Below are positions 21,863 to 34,610 of a stretch of 64,000 bases of DNA, one piece after another. The DNA is from Parietaria judaica. Lineage: Eukaryota; Streptophyta; Magnoliopsida; Rosales; Urticaceae. Under the pieces are notes generated by a model. It was given only the letters and a program-made list of their open reading frames with translations, was not told where the DNA came from and did not search any database. The DNA is taken from contig OX940872.1 of assembly GCA_954871525.1 (NCBI GenBank), forward strand, positions 12,485,180 to 12,549,179. Reading direction: 5' to 3'. The number at the start of each line of letters is the position of its first letter. Positions within the stretch are counted from its first letter, which is position 1. Made by a program: the position numbers and the translations under genes.

Positions 21863-24834
21863 ATGGCGGGCGAGAGAGAAAGCTACACTCTGGTTCTCAG
21901 GAAGCCCTGCTTCGGCCTCCCTACCGCTTGCCCTTCCTGCTTGCCTCTCTACCTCTTCCTTCGCTTCGCCAATGTCCCCTTCCACTTGGATTTCAATCTC
22001 GCCTATCCCGATTCCGGTAATCTCGCTTCTCTTCCCATTCAATTCAATTCGATTCTGTGGTGTATGACAAAGAGTGCTATAGATGATTGATACTGTGAAT
22101 ACTTTGCAATTGAGTTACGTTATCGATCGTATGCTAGTTTCTTGCGGATTCTGCGATTGATTTGAGCTCAGCTTGCTATGTAGAGCATTGCATCAGCTCG
22201 TATATTATCTGTTACTGATTTGTGAGTGTTTTTTTGGGTATTGATTGCTATAAGAATCCGAACACTGAATTGTGTTCCATAACTCAGAAAGACGAGCTTA
22301 TCGCGTCGGCAAATCACGCCCTTAATGATTTATGCTTGTTACGAAAAATGCAAGCGAATTGATCAAATGGGGAAGGTCAGTGATTTGGTGCTGACTATAA
22401 TATGGCATGGGAACTTGCTGTACTATTTGCCAAGATATCAAGACTTGATGGATGATTCACACACTTGATGCTGTGAAATTTTGTATTTTAGGAGCTTGTT
22501 TCTTGATCGTATGCTTATTGTCGGAGGAAAGCGAAACAGGCGTTCAGTCTTGGATGTATAGTTAACTGTCCTTTTATGTTATTAGGGGTATTTTGGTCAT
22601 TTACTCGGAGTGTTCAATTAGGGTTTTTGATTCGTCTATAGGCGCCTATCAGGGTCGCGTTAAGGAGTCTTATGCTTTATGTAGTCTTTCTCTTGCTTAG
22701 CATTGGTTGGAGAGTGTTCGATCTTATCCTCGAAGGAGAGGTCGAGAACTCGAGATTGTTCATTAATTATCATTGGTGAATTCCCGTGGCTGTGACCGTA
22801 TTTTTTTTCTTCTTGTGAACTGTTTTCGGTCTTCCTATAATCCTATTATAATGTATGTGTTTCATTTGCCAGATCAAATTCCATACGTAGAGTCAGGTGA
22901 TGACGTGTTCTATAATAACGAGAAAGGTGGAGTTATTGAGAGGCTGAAAGAAGATGGCATTGTTGATTTAGACACCGATCTCTACTCAGTTCCCGAATGG
23001 CTCTCAACGAAAGCGATGCTTACCTCATGGCTTGCTGACGCGATAAAGTATGAACTCTGGATAGGATGTGACAACAGTCCTGTGGGAAAGATATATTTCT
23101 CTGATTTGCCGTGGCCAATTGGAAAGGTTCTTCTCATGAAGCAAATTTATATGCTGAAGCAGCAACTTGGGATTACTAAAGACAATGCCGAGCCGAAGGA
23201 AGAAGAGGTCTCATACTGGCTACTATCATCTTATTTCAGTTTTACAGTCAAACTAATTTTTTGTTCTTCCACGGTATTTTATATCCAATGCAATGAAATT
23301 CTGAATTTTTTATTTTTACTGAAGAGCAGATATACAGGAAAGCCGGCATGGCGTATGGAGCTCTGTCAACTAGGCTAGGAGATCAGGATTATTTATTCGA
23401 GAACAGGTTCTGTATAAATATTTCCAAATAAATATTTGGTTATTATAGGAGACTATATAATTTCTCGTACTACTGAATTTCCGTGTCTTTATAGTGCGAA
23501 GTAAGTAAAAAAAAAAGTAAAACTTACGGCTGACCCGTCACTGCTGATTTCCTGTGCAGATTTTCAAGTTTGGACGCAATCTTTTTGGGACAGGCACTTA
23601 TTATTCTTCAAGCGTTACCTGTGAGTATTTCACTATTTATGTTCAAGAAAAGGTCAAGTTCTCCTTGAAGAAATTGTAGCACGTGCTTGAATTCAGTAAT
23701 AAATTATAGTAATTTTAAAAGTTCAGTAAGCCAGTTATAGGACTCGGAATATAAATCCGGGGAAACATGAAGACTTTAATAACCCTGTATAGTGTTATAT
23801 AAAGGGTATTTCATCGTTTGGGTTAGCGATCATAATTGATTAGTGAAATTTTCTATTGTAAAAATATCTGAAATACCCCTAATGAAAGAAAATACAATTG
23901 ATGACATAATAATGCGGGTCTAACAACTACACAAGAGGAAAAAGGCCAGGCGTGTTGTAGATGCCCCGATTTTATAACGAGCAGGGAACTTCTCATGTTT
24001 CTATAACCAATATTGATTTTGGTGAATGCTTTGTATAAAAAATTAAAAACTATTTAATTCATGCATCAGAGAAGGTTTCTGATCCCGTGTGTATAACAAA
24101 TTATGTACTTTTAGGAGTCATCGGTGTTGCGGAGCAAACTCGTAGAATATGGAAATCTTGTAAGATATGCTGAGAGAATTAAGACAGAATTCGTGGATAC
24201 TGGTCCGTCTTATTCCGTCCCTGTGGAGCCGTCATCATCAACATCAAGAAAAGGACATAATCGGAGTAAGATACTTTACTATCCCTTGGCTCTATATATG
24301 CATATACATATCCCATATATATATATTTAAGCCTCTTCTCTAATCTAGTGTTTTCTAACTTTCATAATGCTGCATCCAAAAATCTGCCTCTGTTCAAATT
24401 TAATGATGTACAGATTATCTTGCCGTTTTTTTTATCTGTGTATATATATATATATATATATGCCTCTTCTATATTCTAGTTTTATCTAACTTCCATAATA
24501 CAGCAGCCAAAATTCTGCTCTGTTCTATATTAAAATTTCTTGCTAATTTGTATCTGTACTGTACTTGTATTTGACTATTCGGTTTATGGAAGTCGGTAGG
24601 TAATGTAGCAGATTTTTAATTTGTACATGTGGTTTCCCAATTCGTTAAGGTTCAAAGCCCAAAAGCAAGCCGAAAAAAGAGAAAACAAAGGAAGAGTTGA
24701 TTTTTAGAAAGAGAGCCAAGTACTTTCTGGGTGCGCAGCTGGTCGCGGTTTTGCTTTTCCTCACGCTTATGGGAAGACCCGACGAATCTGAAGTCGAGCT
24801 TGACGACGACGACGGTGGCTATATGGACGACTGA
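21863..24834 (+). CDS. MTX1: Metaxin-like mitochondrial outer membrane import protein
   Basis: Six exons: 21863-22016, 22873-23207, 23330-23406, 23560-23620, 24115-24265 and 24650-24834 (TGA). They total 963 nt, 320 aa, close to the plant metaxin length. The N-terminal part (LVLRKPCFGLPTACPSC) is the thioredoxin-like GST_N fold. IPYVESGDDVFYNN and STRLGDQDYLFEN followed by LDAIFLGQAL are typical of the GST-like core. A single C-terminal anchor helix (YFLGAQLVAVLLFLTLM) lies near residues 285-302, before an acidic tail (ELDDDDGGYMDD). Plant metaxin sits in the mitochondrial outer membrane facing the cytosol and aids beta-barrel and other protein import with the SAM/TOM complexes. The exon 3 acceptor could be 23327 instead of 23330, adding one Gln. 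The gene symbol is the usual plant one, given from memory. Confidence 0.93.
23820..23960 (-). repeat. Dispersed repeat in a metaxin intron
   Basis: Read on the minus strand it shares ttatgtcatcaattgtattt and the following ctttcatta with the repeats at 208-345 and 1346-1500. It lies in the intron between exons 4 and 5. Confidence 0.5.
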
Positions 24835-25731
24835 TCTCGTTTACTCCGGTGATGAATGCTGCTCCCGACTCTTACTTCATTTTTGTATCGCGAAAATTGA
24901 AAATTTTGGTACTGCGAGAATAATGTAGAATCCCATAGAAGAAAAGGCTGTGATTTCTGCCATGGTTGAAGGTTTTTATTTTTGTGGTTCTGGAAAAGAT
25001 GTTTTTCACTCAGATTCTGATATGATTAACCTCAATGAAGATGTTATCCACTTTTTTTTTTTTTTTTTTTTTTTAATAAATTTAATACAATTAGCCACAA
25101 AGCCTCTAATGCAATTGTGTTTTATTTTTTATTTTTTATATATATGAACATAATCTTATAATTTGAAAATGAAAAAGGAATTCCGTGCTTATATGCAATT
25201 TATGTTTAACGCAAATGCAACACGAGATTTTGCATTTTGTTGAATTTTGGATTAATATTTTTTGAACTTTCAAATCGCAGCACATTGCTTTTTATGGTTG
25301 AACAATACAGGAAATTTTTTAATTGTACGTAACAAATGATTTATTTAATTGAAAGTATTTTTTTTTATCAATTTTAATCTCGTGTTGGATTTTAATCTTA
25401 ACAGTATCTTAATTTAGAATATTGATCTAATCCCCTAATTTATTGACAAAAATAATAATATTGAGTAAGTTGTGTTTGCATACAAATTTTATGTTTTTAT
25501 TATTTTTTAATGCTTATGAAGCTATATAATATGGTAAATATAGTAGTGCTAATAAATATTTTTCCTTTTCCCTTGACTGCTTTCTCTATCCTTGGGGAAT
25601 AAAATACATACATTAGTAGGATCAAAAAACCCTAACTCTACCTTTCCTTGTGACATAAGTTACTACTTCTACGTAATTTACAACACAATCCCATGTCTAT
25701 AAACTATCCATCTCGGGAACCCTAATATAAG
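24835..25731. other. Intergenic between two convergent genes
   Basis: Contains the metaxin 3' UTR and the DUF630/DUF632 gene 3' UTR (the genes converge), plus a poly-T run at 25053-25074. No other feature is seen. Confidence 0.6.
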
Positions 25732-28700
25732 CTACATTGTCTCGGGCTCGCGTGGCCACTTGGCGCTCTCCCATTGGCCGACGAGCTCGCCATATCCCTT
25801 CGCCGAGCCAATTGCGAACTCGGAGAGAGAACTCATTGCAACTGACATCCCGGCGCAGAGCACCCTTATTGCAACCTCAGCCATTTTCTCGGCAGTCATG
25901 ACATCTTCCACTTCTCCGCCATACGCTGCGACTTCCATGCCGCATTCATCGCCGGTGCCGGTCGATCGGCCTGTAAACCTCTTCGAGTCCTCTCTGTGCT
26001 GCTGCGCGTATAGCGACCCCATCCCGGCGGCGAAGAAATCTAGGCCCTCGATCACGGGAGCCTCCCTGGCGGCATCGAGGGCTCTCGACCACTGGATGCA
26101 GAGCCCGAAAATTGGTAGCACTCCAGAGGATCGACGCGGGGAGAAGGCGTCGGGTTCAGATCTGATGCAGCGAAGGAGCCACCCCGAGATGGCGTGCGCG
26201 TAGGATCGTTGAGCGACGATCCAGGACTCGAAGCTGGCTCGCCAATTCCGGAGCTCCGACTCGAGGCTGGCGGCCCGTTGGGCCACTCTCTGGGGCTCCG
26301 AGACCGACGTGAAGGAATGCTTCCTCGCGTCGAGCTTCGACGGCGTTCCGGCGAGCAGAAGCTTGGCCTCGTCTAGGGTTCGCTTCTGTGATTTGTGGCA
26401 CTCTGCCATCACTTTCCACATTCTTGACAGCCTGCCATGAGTTTTTTTTATGACACCGTTAATTTTATGTTAAAAAAATCGGGTTTCAAAATAAAACCCG
26501 GAAAAAACTTAATTAAAAACCAAACCGGATTACTCGGTCTTTCAATCCCCGGAATCCAATTCAAGTTCTACATTCGGTTACTGAATCTTTGTTTTTTCTT
26601 TCTTACGAATTTGTTAGTTTTTGAAATTCAGTTTGTAACACCCTTTAAATTCCTGTTCCGACTTCCGGATTCCCTAAAGAACTGATTTAAACCCGGTTTC
26701 CGCCCCCAAAAATCTAAAAAAAATGCATGAAAAGATTTTCTATGGAGAGATCTAGAGGGATTTTCGAAGCAACATACCCTCGTACCAACTCTAAGATCTG
26801 AGGCTGCAATTCTTCGTCCCTCAAAGTCTCGATCCTCTTCGAAATAGCTTCGACGGAATGAATCGAAACCTTGATCTGTGTATGCAGATCTCTCATGGCT
26901 GCCCTTGTTTTCTGCACCGTGGTAGGATCGTCTCCTTTCACGTCATGGTTCCTCAGCTGCAGACACTTCTTTTCGTACGAAATTCGAACCTTCTCTCCGG
27001 ACTGTTTCCAAAGTATAGAATCCGTTATTCGATAAATAAAAACCTCAAACTTCTACAAACGTCGGCAAATGCTAGTTTGAAAGGTTTCTAGTACCTTGAC
27101 TTCGTCGTAGAGTTTCTTTTCCCAAGCGTACAGTCTGTCCAGCGTCGATTGGTGACTGCCTGAAAACATGTCCGATGTGTCACTGCTGCTTTCTTCGCCG
27201 TTTTCCTCGTTACCAGAGGTTACTGAATTTATTGCGAATCGAGATGACAAAGACCGAGATGAAGAAGCTGATCGAATCAGAGCCACAGGATTCAGAATCT
27301 TCTTCACTACAAGAAAAAAGACTTCTTGAATCAGCACTCTTCACATCCATAGAACCATTTTTGGCATCACAAAGCTACCCGAACAAGGAAATAACTTTCC
27401 ATTTTCGGAAACTTGAATCTGGACTCCGAATAATAACAAATGAAAAGGATGAAAGCGGTAACTACGTTCTTGTATTTTGCTATTAAAAAGACCATATAGT
27501 ACATTATTCGGGATTCTTCTTCAAGCAAACATTAACTGCATGTAGTAAAATCGGTTTTTTTTAACGGCTTGTACCGCATTAAAACATGTGACCCAAGTTT
27601 ATAAACATAACGCATATGCATCAAGATATAAGCATTATCCAAATAAATTATTAAGAAGGCAATATAATCATGATATACTGTTACATTACTTACAAATCAA
27701 CGGTCAAACTGTCTATATTCGTTTTGCGGCCTTTTTTTTGTTCACCCTTAGAGAAGCAGATATAAGGAGGGCAAACCTGTAATCTCACTTGAGGGCGATG
27801 CATACTGAGCTTTGGACGCCTCCAACATGGCCGAGACTTCGTTAGCCGCGCTACAAACAACCATGAAGTTATCTTCAAGCTCCTTTATAACCTCTGCCAT
27901 ACTCGTCGGCCTTCGGTTCACATAAACCGTGAATCCCGGCATTTCCTCCTTTGCTTCCCGAACCATTTCTTGGTTGCTCGTTTCAACTTGTCTCACAGCT
28001 TGAGACCGTGATATTTCCACGTTCGTTCTTCCACGGGGTTGGGACATCTGATTCTTTTCACATTCACATTCACTTTCACCTTCACTTGTCTCTCCATCTT
28101 GTTCTCCGGCTTCCTCCATTTCATCGACATCATCATCCTCGTCGACATCCTCAACGATGACTTCCTCTTTACGGAAATTCAAATTTTGCCTTTCACGTGT
28201 TGCGTTGACATTGACATAGTTGTTAGGCTCTTCTTGATCGACATCTTCTTCCAAATCTGGAATTCCTTCCTCTTCTCGGAGCTGTCTGAGTCCTCTGATG
28301 TCATCATCCACGACATTCTGGCGATCGAGACTTTCCCGACTTGGATATCCATAGTTGTCCAGCGACGAAAATGGATTCCAGAAGAAATCCCACTGAGTGT
28401 TCAGAGGCGATGGTGGAGGAATGTGAGTACTGGGTCGGTTTGGCGAGTAAGAAAAGAAAGACGAAGAACTCATCGCTGGGGTTTGCATTGAGAAGAAATT
28501 ATCAAATCCGAACTCGCTTTGCATTGAAGAATAGCTTTGAACTCTCACTGTATCCGGGGATTGAGGCCTTTCTTCAACGGAAACAGCTGGATTTCCACCT
28601 GATCTAAGATAGTTCACTCTGAGAGTTGAACCGGACTCGGATTTGATTCGAGCTTTGGGTAAAGATTTTGGTGAAATAGAGATAAAACCGGTTTCCTTCT

Positions 28701-28935
28701 TCAATGGCGGCGTGAAAGGCGGTGTAACGAAGGAATCTAGCGAGAAATCATGAGGCTGATCCGCTTCAATGTACTCGCGAAGAGCGTTTGAGACTCGTTT
28801 CAGAGACCGAACATAAGCCAAGTGCCCGGTAGCGAATCTAGCTCTTTGCTCGACGGCTTCTTTGATGAACCTCTTCCTGTCTTTGCAGAGCTGAACGGCT
28901 TCTTCGTTGTCGAGCTTCGACGAAGAACATCCCAT
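25732..28935 (-). CDS. DUF630/DUF632 protein (NRG2-like, bZIP-domain-class)
   Basis: Four exons on the minus strand: 28935-27777, 27306-27095, 27001-26778 and 26431-25732. They total 2295 nt, 764 aa, in frame. The N-terminus MGCSSSKLDNEEAVQLCKDR is the DUF630 domain, with an N-myristoylation (Gly2) and likely palmitoylation (Cys3) signal. A proline/serine-rich linker follows, then a strongly acidic run (DVDEDDDVDEMEEAGEQDGE). DUF632 starts near residue 345 (MAEVIKELEDNFMVVCSAAN) and extends through LYAWEKKLYDEVK and RMWKVMAECHKSQ to about residue 680. This is the plant family of Arabidopsis NITRATE REGULATORY GENE 2 and related proteins. NRG2 is linked to nitrate signalling, but other members have other roles, so the function of this copy is not certain. 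Confidence 0.92.
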
Positions 28936-30440
28936 TATCTATTCGAAACTCTTCTCACTCTTTGCTTATGAATTCTTGAGTCTCAAGTCGAATCCGAAAT
29001 CACAAGGGTATTCTTGTCTGTTCCTCGACAGATTCATAAGGGTGATCGAGTCGCTGATCAAAACACGAAGAAAAAGAAAAAAAAAAAACAAGTTCAACAG
29101 ATTATTAGTCTAGAACTGTTTGAGAAAAAAGGCAATTTCGAACGTTTTGTGTGCTTTTCTTTGTGTTCAAGTAAAAGAGAAACGTTATAAAAAACATCAT
29201 GAAATTTAATATATGAAGAAAGAAGAATTTAACAACGTGAAGAGAAAAAACTAAAGGAAAAAGAATATAAGCATACACTTTAGAGCAAAGAATATCTAAT
29301 TAACAAAAACTAATCAGATTTGATGAGGTGGTCCTGAAGAGTTAAATACCTTAAACAAACTATTGTACTCAGATACGCGGCATAAATACCCACAAAGTAG
29401 TATTTTGGAGCGCTATAGTCCCGAGTTAAGTACCCATTGTTACGATTTATGTGGCTATGCGAGACACACACGTAATCGTAACATTGCGATAAATGAACTA
29501 CGGGATCATGCCACTAGAAACACTAAATTATGGGTACTTATGCCGCAGACATTCAATAAATTTCAAGGTAAAGATAGAAAACGAGTATAAAGTTTGGGTG
29601 TTCTGAAATCTGACAAGTCTTGGATTTTATTAAAAGAAGAAAACAATATAGAAGGATTTAGAGGTGTGATTTATTCTGGGAATATAAAAAAGAATAAAGG
29701 GTGTTCATAGAAAACATAAACCAGTGCTTACTTACACAATAAAAAGTAATACTAAAGAACAAATTTAACCCCATAAATAAATAAAAACCAAATCTTTATT
29801 AACAATAATACAAAGGTAAAAATCCAAAAATTACCGAGATATGGACAAAAAGTGAGAGAAAAGAAACAAACCCATTTCCGTTTTCAGTTTATATTTTAAC
29901 CGACAGTTCGAAGAATTGGGATTGAAGAACAAAAGATAAGAACTTTGCCCGATTAAAACCCAGAAAAAATAGTGGAAAAACACACAGACATTGCTCTTCA
30001 TAGTGTGCTTAGAAAAGATTAGAAAAATCCCCATTTTGTCCGTATGAGAGAAAATCATATTACAAGCTAAGGAAATGGCTAAGACTGAGATGTAATGAAG
30101 AAATGGAAAACGAAATTAAAAAAAATATATATTATTGAGAAGTAATGAGAGGAGAGAAGGACCTGAAGATGGCGAGCGTGAATAAGAGATGGAAGGGAGA
30201 GAGAGAGAGAGTGAGGAGAGAGAGAGAGCCGTTGAGAGAGAGAGAGTGAAGAAAGCAACGGTCAAAAGGGAAGGAAGAAGAGGAAAATAAAGCAAAAGAA
30301 AAACATAAAGAAACAAAAATTGAAGACTCATAAGTTGGAAGGAGATAAAAGCAAACAGAAGAGAGGAACAATATTATGAGTTTGTGTCGGACTTTACTAT
30401 TTTGCCCTCCATGTTTCAACATATTACGGACACTTCTACG
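28936..30440 (-). promoter_or_regulatory. Upstream region of the DUF630/DUF632 gene
   Basis: Holds the 5' leader and, at 30160-30260, a strong GA/CT-rich tract of the kind found at plant transcription start regions. A donor-like CAG|GTCC near 30160 on the minus strand would fit a first, non-coding exon with a 5' UTR intron of about 1.2 kb, but this is inference. ORFs in the tract are low-complexity. Confidence 0.4.
29377..29546. repeat. Small inverted repeat (MITE-like)
   Basis: GCGGCATAAATACCCACAA on the left is matched by the inverse of the right arm tatgggtacttatgccgc, with further complementarity inward (aagtacccattgttacg against cgtaatcgtaacattgcg, imperfect). No coding content. Confidence 0.5.
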
Positions 30441-30762
30441 GTCACCATGTTTTTATGTCGTTTTCTTAATTTAGCATTAATGTAGAGAAAAAAAGCAACA
30501 CATTGTTTCTAATAAGTAATGCTAAATTAAACACGTTTAATGTTGCACATAAATTAATTTTATTTGGATTATTAACCGCAAAATTATCCAAGTTGTTTGG
30601 AAATGACGCGGCGTAGAATCAATTTAAATAAAGTGTAGTAGAAGTATTTAAATTTATGTTTTTAGCAGATCAATAGACCTCATTCAATTTACATTTTAAA
30701 GTTCTTGTTGGACAATTTGAGTATTTTGTAATGTATAAGAGACAATGCGTGACTTTTGAAAA

Positions 30763-30810
30763 GGATAAATGAGGCAAATGCCCATTTGTGATTCAAAGTT
30801 TTTGTTGATG
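30763..30810 (+). repeat. Remnant terminus related to the Mutator-like family
   Basis: ggataaatgaggcaaatgcc and the following catttgtgattcaaagttt match the right end of the PPT-carrying element (read inward: gggtaaatgagcctaatgcc, catttgtgactcaaggttt). No partner terminus was found nearby. Confidence 0.55.
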
Positions 30811-31138
30811 TAGTTTCGCACACCAACAGTCACGTGATTTGTGAATGAGATTCTGATATGAAATTGCTAAAAACTTTGTGGATCTTGACCCCCGCGTCGT
30901 CAATACTTTGACGTTGACAAAAATGAAAAATAAAGCAAACTAAAACACCAGGGTTTTTTTTAGAGAGGTTCGTCCTAATGCGGTAGTTGACTACGTCCTT
31001 TGTAAGTTTATTGATGATGAAAAGAAAATTAGCCGGAACCACAAGCCGATTCCAAGATGATCGAAAAGGCAAGATAAAAAACTCTGAAAAATACAAATCT
31101 CACATACTATTTTCTCTCAGGGCGAATGCTTGCGTGCG

Positions 31139-31736
31139 TGTAATGGAGTTATCTTCTTGCTTTTACAGGCTTCCAATTTCTGCCTGTTGGTAGTGGACGT
31201 TGGTAGTGGCTTTGAGTTCGGAGCTTGACTTGCTGTCGAGCTGACACGTGGGCGACTTCTTGAGAGAGCTGCACGGTGGAGGACTTTGACTCAACGTCGT
31301 GGGAGTTTGAATCTTGATCGTGGCAATTTTTCTGGTCGGGCTCTAGAGGTTTGAATCGAGGTTGTTGACTTGGTTTGCCCGGGCTTCATCGTTCAGTTGG
31401 CGTGCTCCTGCTCGGGCTTTCTTGCTCGGATCGTTCTTGCTCGTGTCCTTTCGTGACACTTCTTTCCCGGGATAGGCTTTGGATCTTTGGGTTAACAAGC
31501 CCGGTCAGGCCTGGCCTCTAGCCAAGTGCATTGGGCTTTTGTCTTGGGCCGATATGATATTTTTTGCTCGTGTCCCTTTGCAGTACTCTCTGCTCGGGAT
31601 GAGCTTTTGTATTTTTGGGCTTAGTGTCATGATCGAGCCCAAGCATTGTAAGTGCTTATTGGGCTTTGACCATTTATCTCACAGGCCCATTTGTGCGAAT
31701 ATTCAATTATATTCACAACTTTGGTCCTAAATTACA
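31139..31736 (+). repeat. Direct repeat (LTR-like), left copy
   Basis: 598 bp, with clear similarity along its whole length to 33354-33939. Contains the recurrent tcttgctcg and ttgggcttttgtcttgggcc motifs. Confidence 0.75.
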
Positions 31737-31764
31737 TGAACAATAAATTTAATTAATGACACAG

Positions 31765-32220
31765 TTAGCCCCCTACTATGAAGAATACGAAATATTATTT
31801 ATAGTATTAAAGTTGATATAATCATATAAAAATTCGTGATGAAAATTAATTAGATTTACGATTTTAGAAAACTTTGCAACTTTTTCCGCAAAATCAAATT
31901 AATTGAGGGACATCAGAACTTTTTTTATGATAATATCGCCTTCTTCAAGGATCGACATGGAATTTTTGAAATTCAAATTTATTTAGATTTTTTTGGGGGA
32001 AGAGTTAATGACACGTTTCACTCTGCTTGGGCTTCGAAAGGAATAAATTTCTTCGAATTCAACTGACTAACCTACTGACATGGCCCCGACCAGAGGCTTG
32101 ATCTCAGCCGTTGGATGACATGATGTGCGAGAATCGAGGAAACCCTAGCCGCACGAAATTGGTCGATCCTCAAGTATAAAAACACTCGAGTGCTCTCCAT
32201 TAAAGCTCGTTACATCAATG
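31765..32220. other. AT-rich spacer inside the direct-repeat unit
   Basis: No coding region. It ends with the TATA box near 32170 and a leader with a plausible 5' splice site (cag|gtaggt near 32255). Confidence 0.4.
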
Positions 32221-32576
32221 GTCAGCTTCTAATCGGTGCACATCTTCGAATTCAGGTAGGTGCCATCTCTTTCTTCTATTGAAACCCTTCTCTTTCTTCC
32301 TTCTTCATGTTTGCATTCGAGAGAGAAAAAGAGCTTCTATTCGCCATTATTGAGTTTCTGCATTTTTCTTCGAGCCTCCTCGCCTTAGATCTCCAGGTTA
32401 TTTCTTTGCTTTTTGCTCTAGATTTTGGGTTCCATTGTTGTTTTCGACCAAAAATAGGTTATATTTAGGCTACTGCAGATTCTGTGTTTTCAAGTTTATG
32501 GGTTTTGGTTTAGATTTTTGTGTTTAATTTGAAGGTCTGGGTTAGCTTTCCTCGGTTTTTGTGAATCTAGATTAAA

Positions 32577-33120
32577 TGGCTGAGAGTAGAAGAACTGTAG
32601 GTCTAAGGGCTCGGTTTCGGTCTTGGAGTTTCTCCGGACCGAGTCGCCGAGGTCCTAGCTGAGGGAAGATGTTATCCCTCAGTTGAGGTCGGAATATGAC
32701 ATTACGGAATCTGTCCCTCTTCGGGTCCCAGGTCCCAGCGAGTTCGAAGACACAATCAGGGATGATTGGGTCTGCATCTACGAGCGGTTCTTCAAGGATT
32801 GCGGGAGGAGGTTCCTGATCCCAAAACCTATTCTTAGGTTTGTGAATCAGATGGACATCTCCTTGGCTCAGTTGAGCCCGAACTCCAATAAGATCTTGCT
32901 CGCCTACTTGATTAGGTGCCAGGAAGAGAGTTGCAACCTGTCGCTTTTTGACATGCTCGAAGTGTTCATGGTCAAGAAGAATTCTAAGACTGAGGGTAGG
33001 TTTTACATTTCGGTCAAGGGTCACATGGGTGACTTCATCAGGGGTATTCCGAATAAGGATGACGGGTGGCAGGATAAGTATTTCTTTTTTAAGCCTTGCC
33101 CGGGGTCCTTTGGTATTTGA
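32577..33120 (+). pseudogene. Plant 'putative gypsy type transposon' domain protein (PF04195-like), broken 5' end
   Basis: The clean frame from about 32661 to TGA 33118-33120 encodes a domain with IYERFFKDCGRRFLIP, ISLAQLSPNS and the tail GWQDKYFFFKPCPG. This pattern (FxxxGxRFPLxP, ...SPxQLxPNxW, ...GWKxKYFFV) is that of the plant-restricted domain annotated as putative gypsy-type transposon. An ATG at 32577 opens a short frame that reaches a TAG at about 32656, so the N-terminus is lost by a stop or frameshift. A TATA box (gtataaaaaca near 32170) lies upstream. Molecular function is unknown. Confidence 0.6.
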
Positions 33121-33353
33121 AATAGTTATGCCACGTTTGGGCACACAAGATCATTATATTTCTTTTCCTTTCTGCTAGGGATTTGTTTCTGTTCAGGTCT
33201 TTTCTGATTTGTTTTCTTTTTTGCTTCTCAGATCGAAAAGGGAAGAAAGTGGGGCCGAGGCCTCTCAGCGCCGAGTGAGAAGCTAAGAACGAAGTTCTGT
33301 TCCTTTTGGGGGGGGGGGGGGGGCATAGAATGGAAAGAGCTAACCGAGGAGCG

Positions 33354-33939
33354 TGTAATGGAGTTGTCTTCTTGCTTTTATATGCTTCCAATTTCTGCTC
33401 GTTGGTAGTGGATTTGAGTTCATAGCTTGACTTGCTATCGAGCTGGCACGTGGGCCACTTCATGAGAGAATTGTGCGATGGTGGACTTTGACTCAACGTC
33501 GTGGGAGTTTGAATCTTGGTCTCGGCAATTATTCTAGTCGGGCTCTGGAGGTTTGAATCGAGGCTTTTGACTTTGGTTTGCCTCGGCTTCATCGTTTAGT
33601 TGGCGTGCTCCTGCTCGAGCTTTCTTGCTGGGATCGTTCTTGCTTGTGTCCTTTCGTGACACTTCCTGCTCGGAATGGGCTTTGGATCTTTGGGTTAACT
33701 AGGCCGGTCAGGCCTGGGCTCTAGCCAGTGCATTGGGCTTTTGTCTTGGGCCGATGCGGTATTTTTTGCTCGTGTCCCTTTGCAGTACACTCTGCTCGGG
33801 ATGAGATTTTGTATTTTTGGGCTTAGTGTCCTGATCGGACCCCAGCATTGTTAAGTGCTTATTGGGCTTTGACCATGCATCTCACAGGCCCATATGTGCG
33901 AATATTCAATTATATTCACAACTTTGGTCATAAATTACA
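33354..33939 (+). repeat. Direct repeat (LTR-like), right copy
   Basis: 586-bp partner of 31139-31736, with scattered substitutions and small deletions. A poly-G run (33308-33323) lies just before it. Confidence 0.75.
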
Positions 33940-34429
33940 TGAACCAAAAATTTAATTAATGACCTATAATTCCAATTACGGAACGAATACACACATCAAC
34001 AACCTTAAAAAAATATCCATTTTTAATTATTGTAATCATAACCACCAACAAATCGAAATATTGACTAATATGCCCGTCTAATTTTTTAATCACATTTAAC
34101 TTTAAACAACATTTAATCTTAATTCGTTTTTTTTAAATAAAATAAAAACAAATCATTTAAAAAATTAAAATAAAAACATTTAAATTTTTTTCTTATATGT
34201 AGCAAACTAAATTAATTAAAAAAATCTCCATTATTAATGAGTATTATTATTTTTTATTACCAGTAACAAGTCACGTTTAATCCTCCCTATTTTGAGGATT
34301 AAAAACAAAATCTTGTTTTTGAATTTTTAATCCATATTAATTAGTATTATTTTTGAATTTTTCTCCCCTATTAATCAGTACTTTAAAAACAAAATCAATC
34401 CTATATATTCAGCTTTTTTTTATGTAACT

Positions 34430-34610
34430 ATATTTACGAATCTGTAATTATATTTACGTAAATATAATTGTGATTCTGTATTTTTACGTAACTATATTTA
34501 CGATTCTATATTTTACGTAATCACATTTACGATTCTGTATTTTTACGTAACTATATTTACGATTTTGTATTTACGTAACTATATTTACCATTCTATGTTT
34601 ACTATAATCT
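34430..34610. repeat. Tandem tttacgtaactata repeats in the YSL element
   Basis: Units of roughly 25-35 bp with core atttacgattctgtattt and tacgtaactatatttac. Counterpart of the array at 19610-19870. Confidence 0.7.

Larger units (their letters stand above)
31139..33939 (+). mobile_element. Candidate non-autonomous LTR-type element with a 'putative gypsy type' ORF
   Basis: Two similar direct repeats, 31139-31736 and 33354-33939, bracket 1.6 kb. Both start TGTAATGG and end AAATTACA, giving TG...CA with inverted TGTAAT/ATTACA ends. However, the similarity continues about 24 bp past ATTACA in both copies, no canonical PBS follows the first, and the 5-bp flanks (gtgcg, tgaac) do not match, so the LTR reading is not proven. 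The interior carries an ORF of a plant transposon family and no RT or integrase, as in TR-GAG/LARD-type units. Confidence 0.5.

Noticed and set aside
30116..30422. Ser/Leu-rich minus-strand ORFs
   Set aside because: Low-complexity translation of the CT-rich promoter tract.
32572..33144. 190-codon minus-strand ORF
   Set aside because: Antisense shadow of the PF04195-like frame, which has the recognisable motifs.
33308..33323. Poly-G run (and the poly-C run at 62538-62558)
   Set aside because: Simple homopolymers, possibly with length errors; no associated structure seen.
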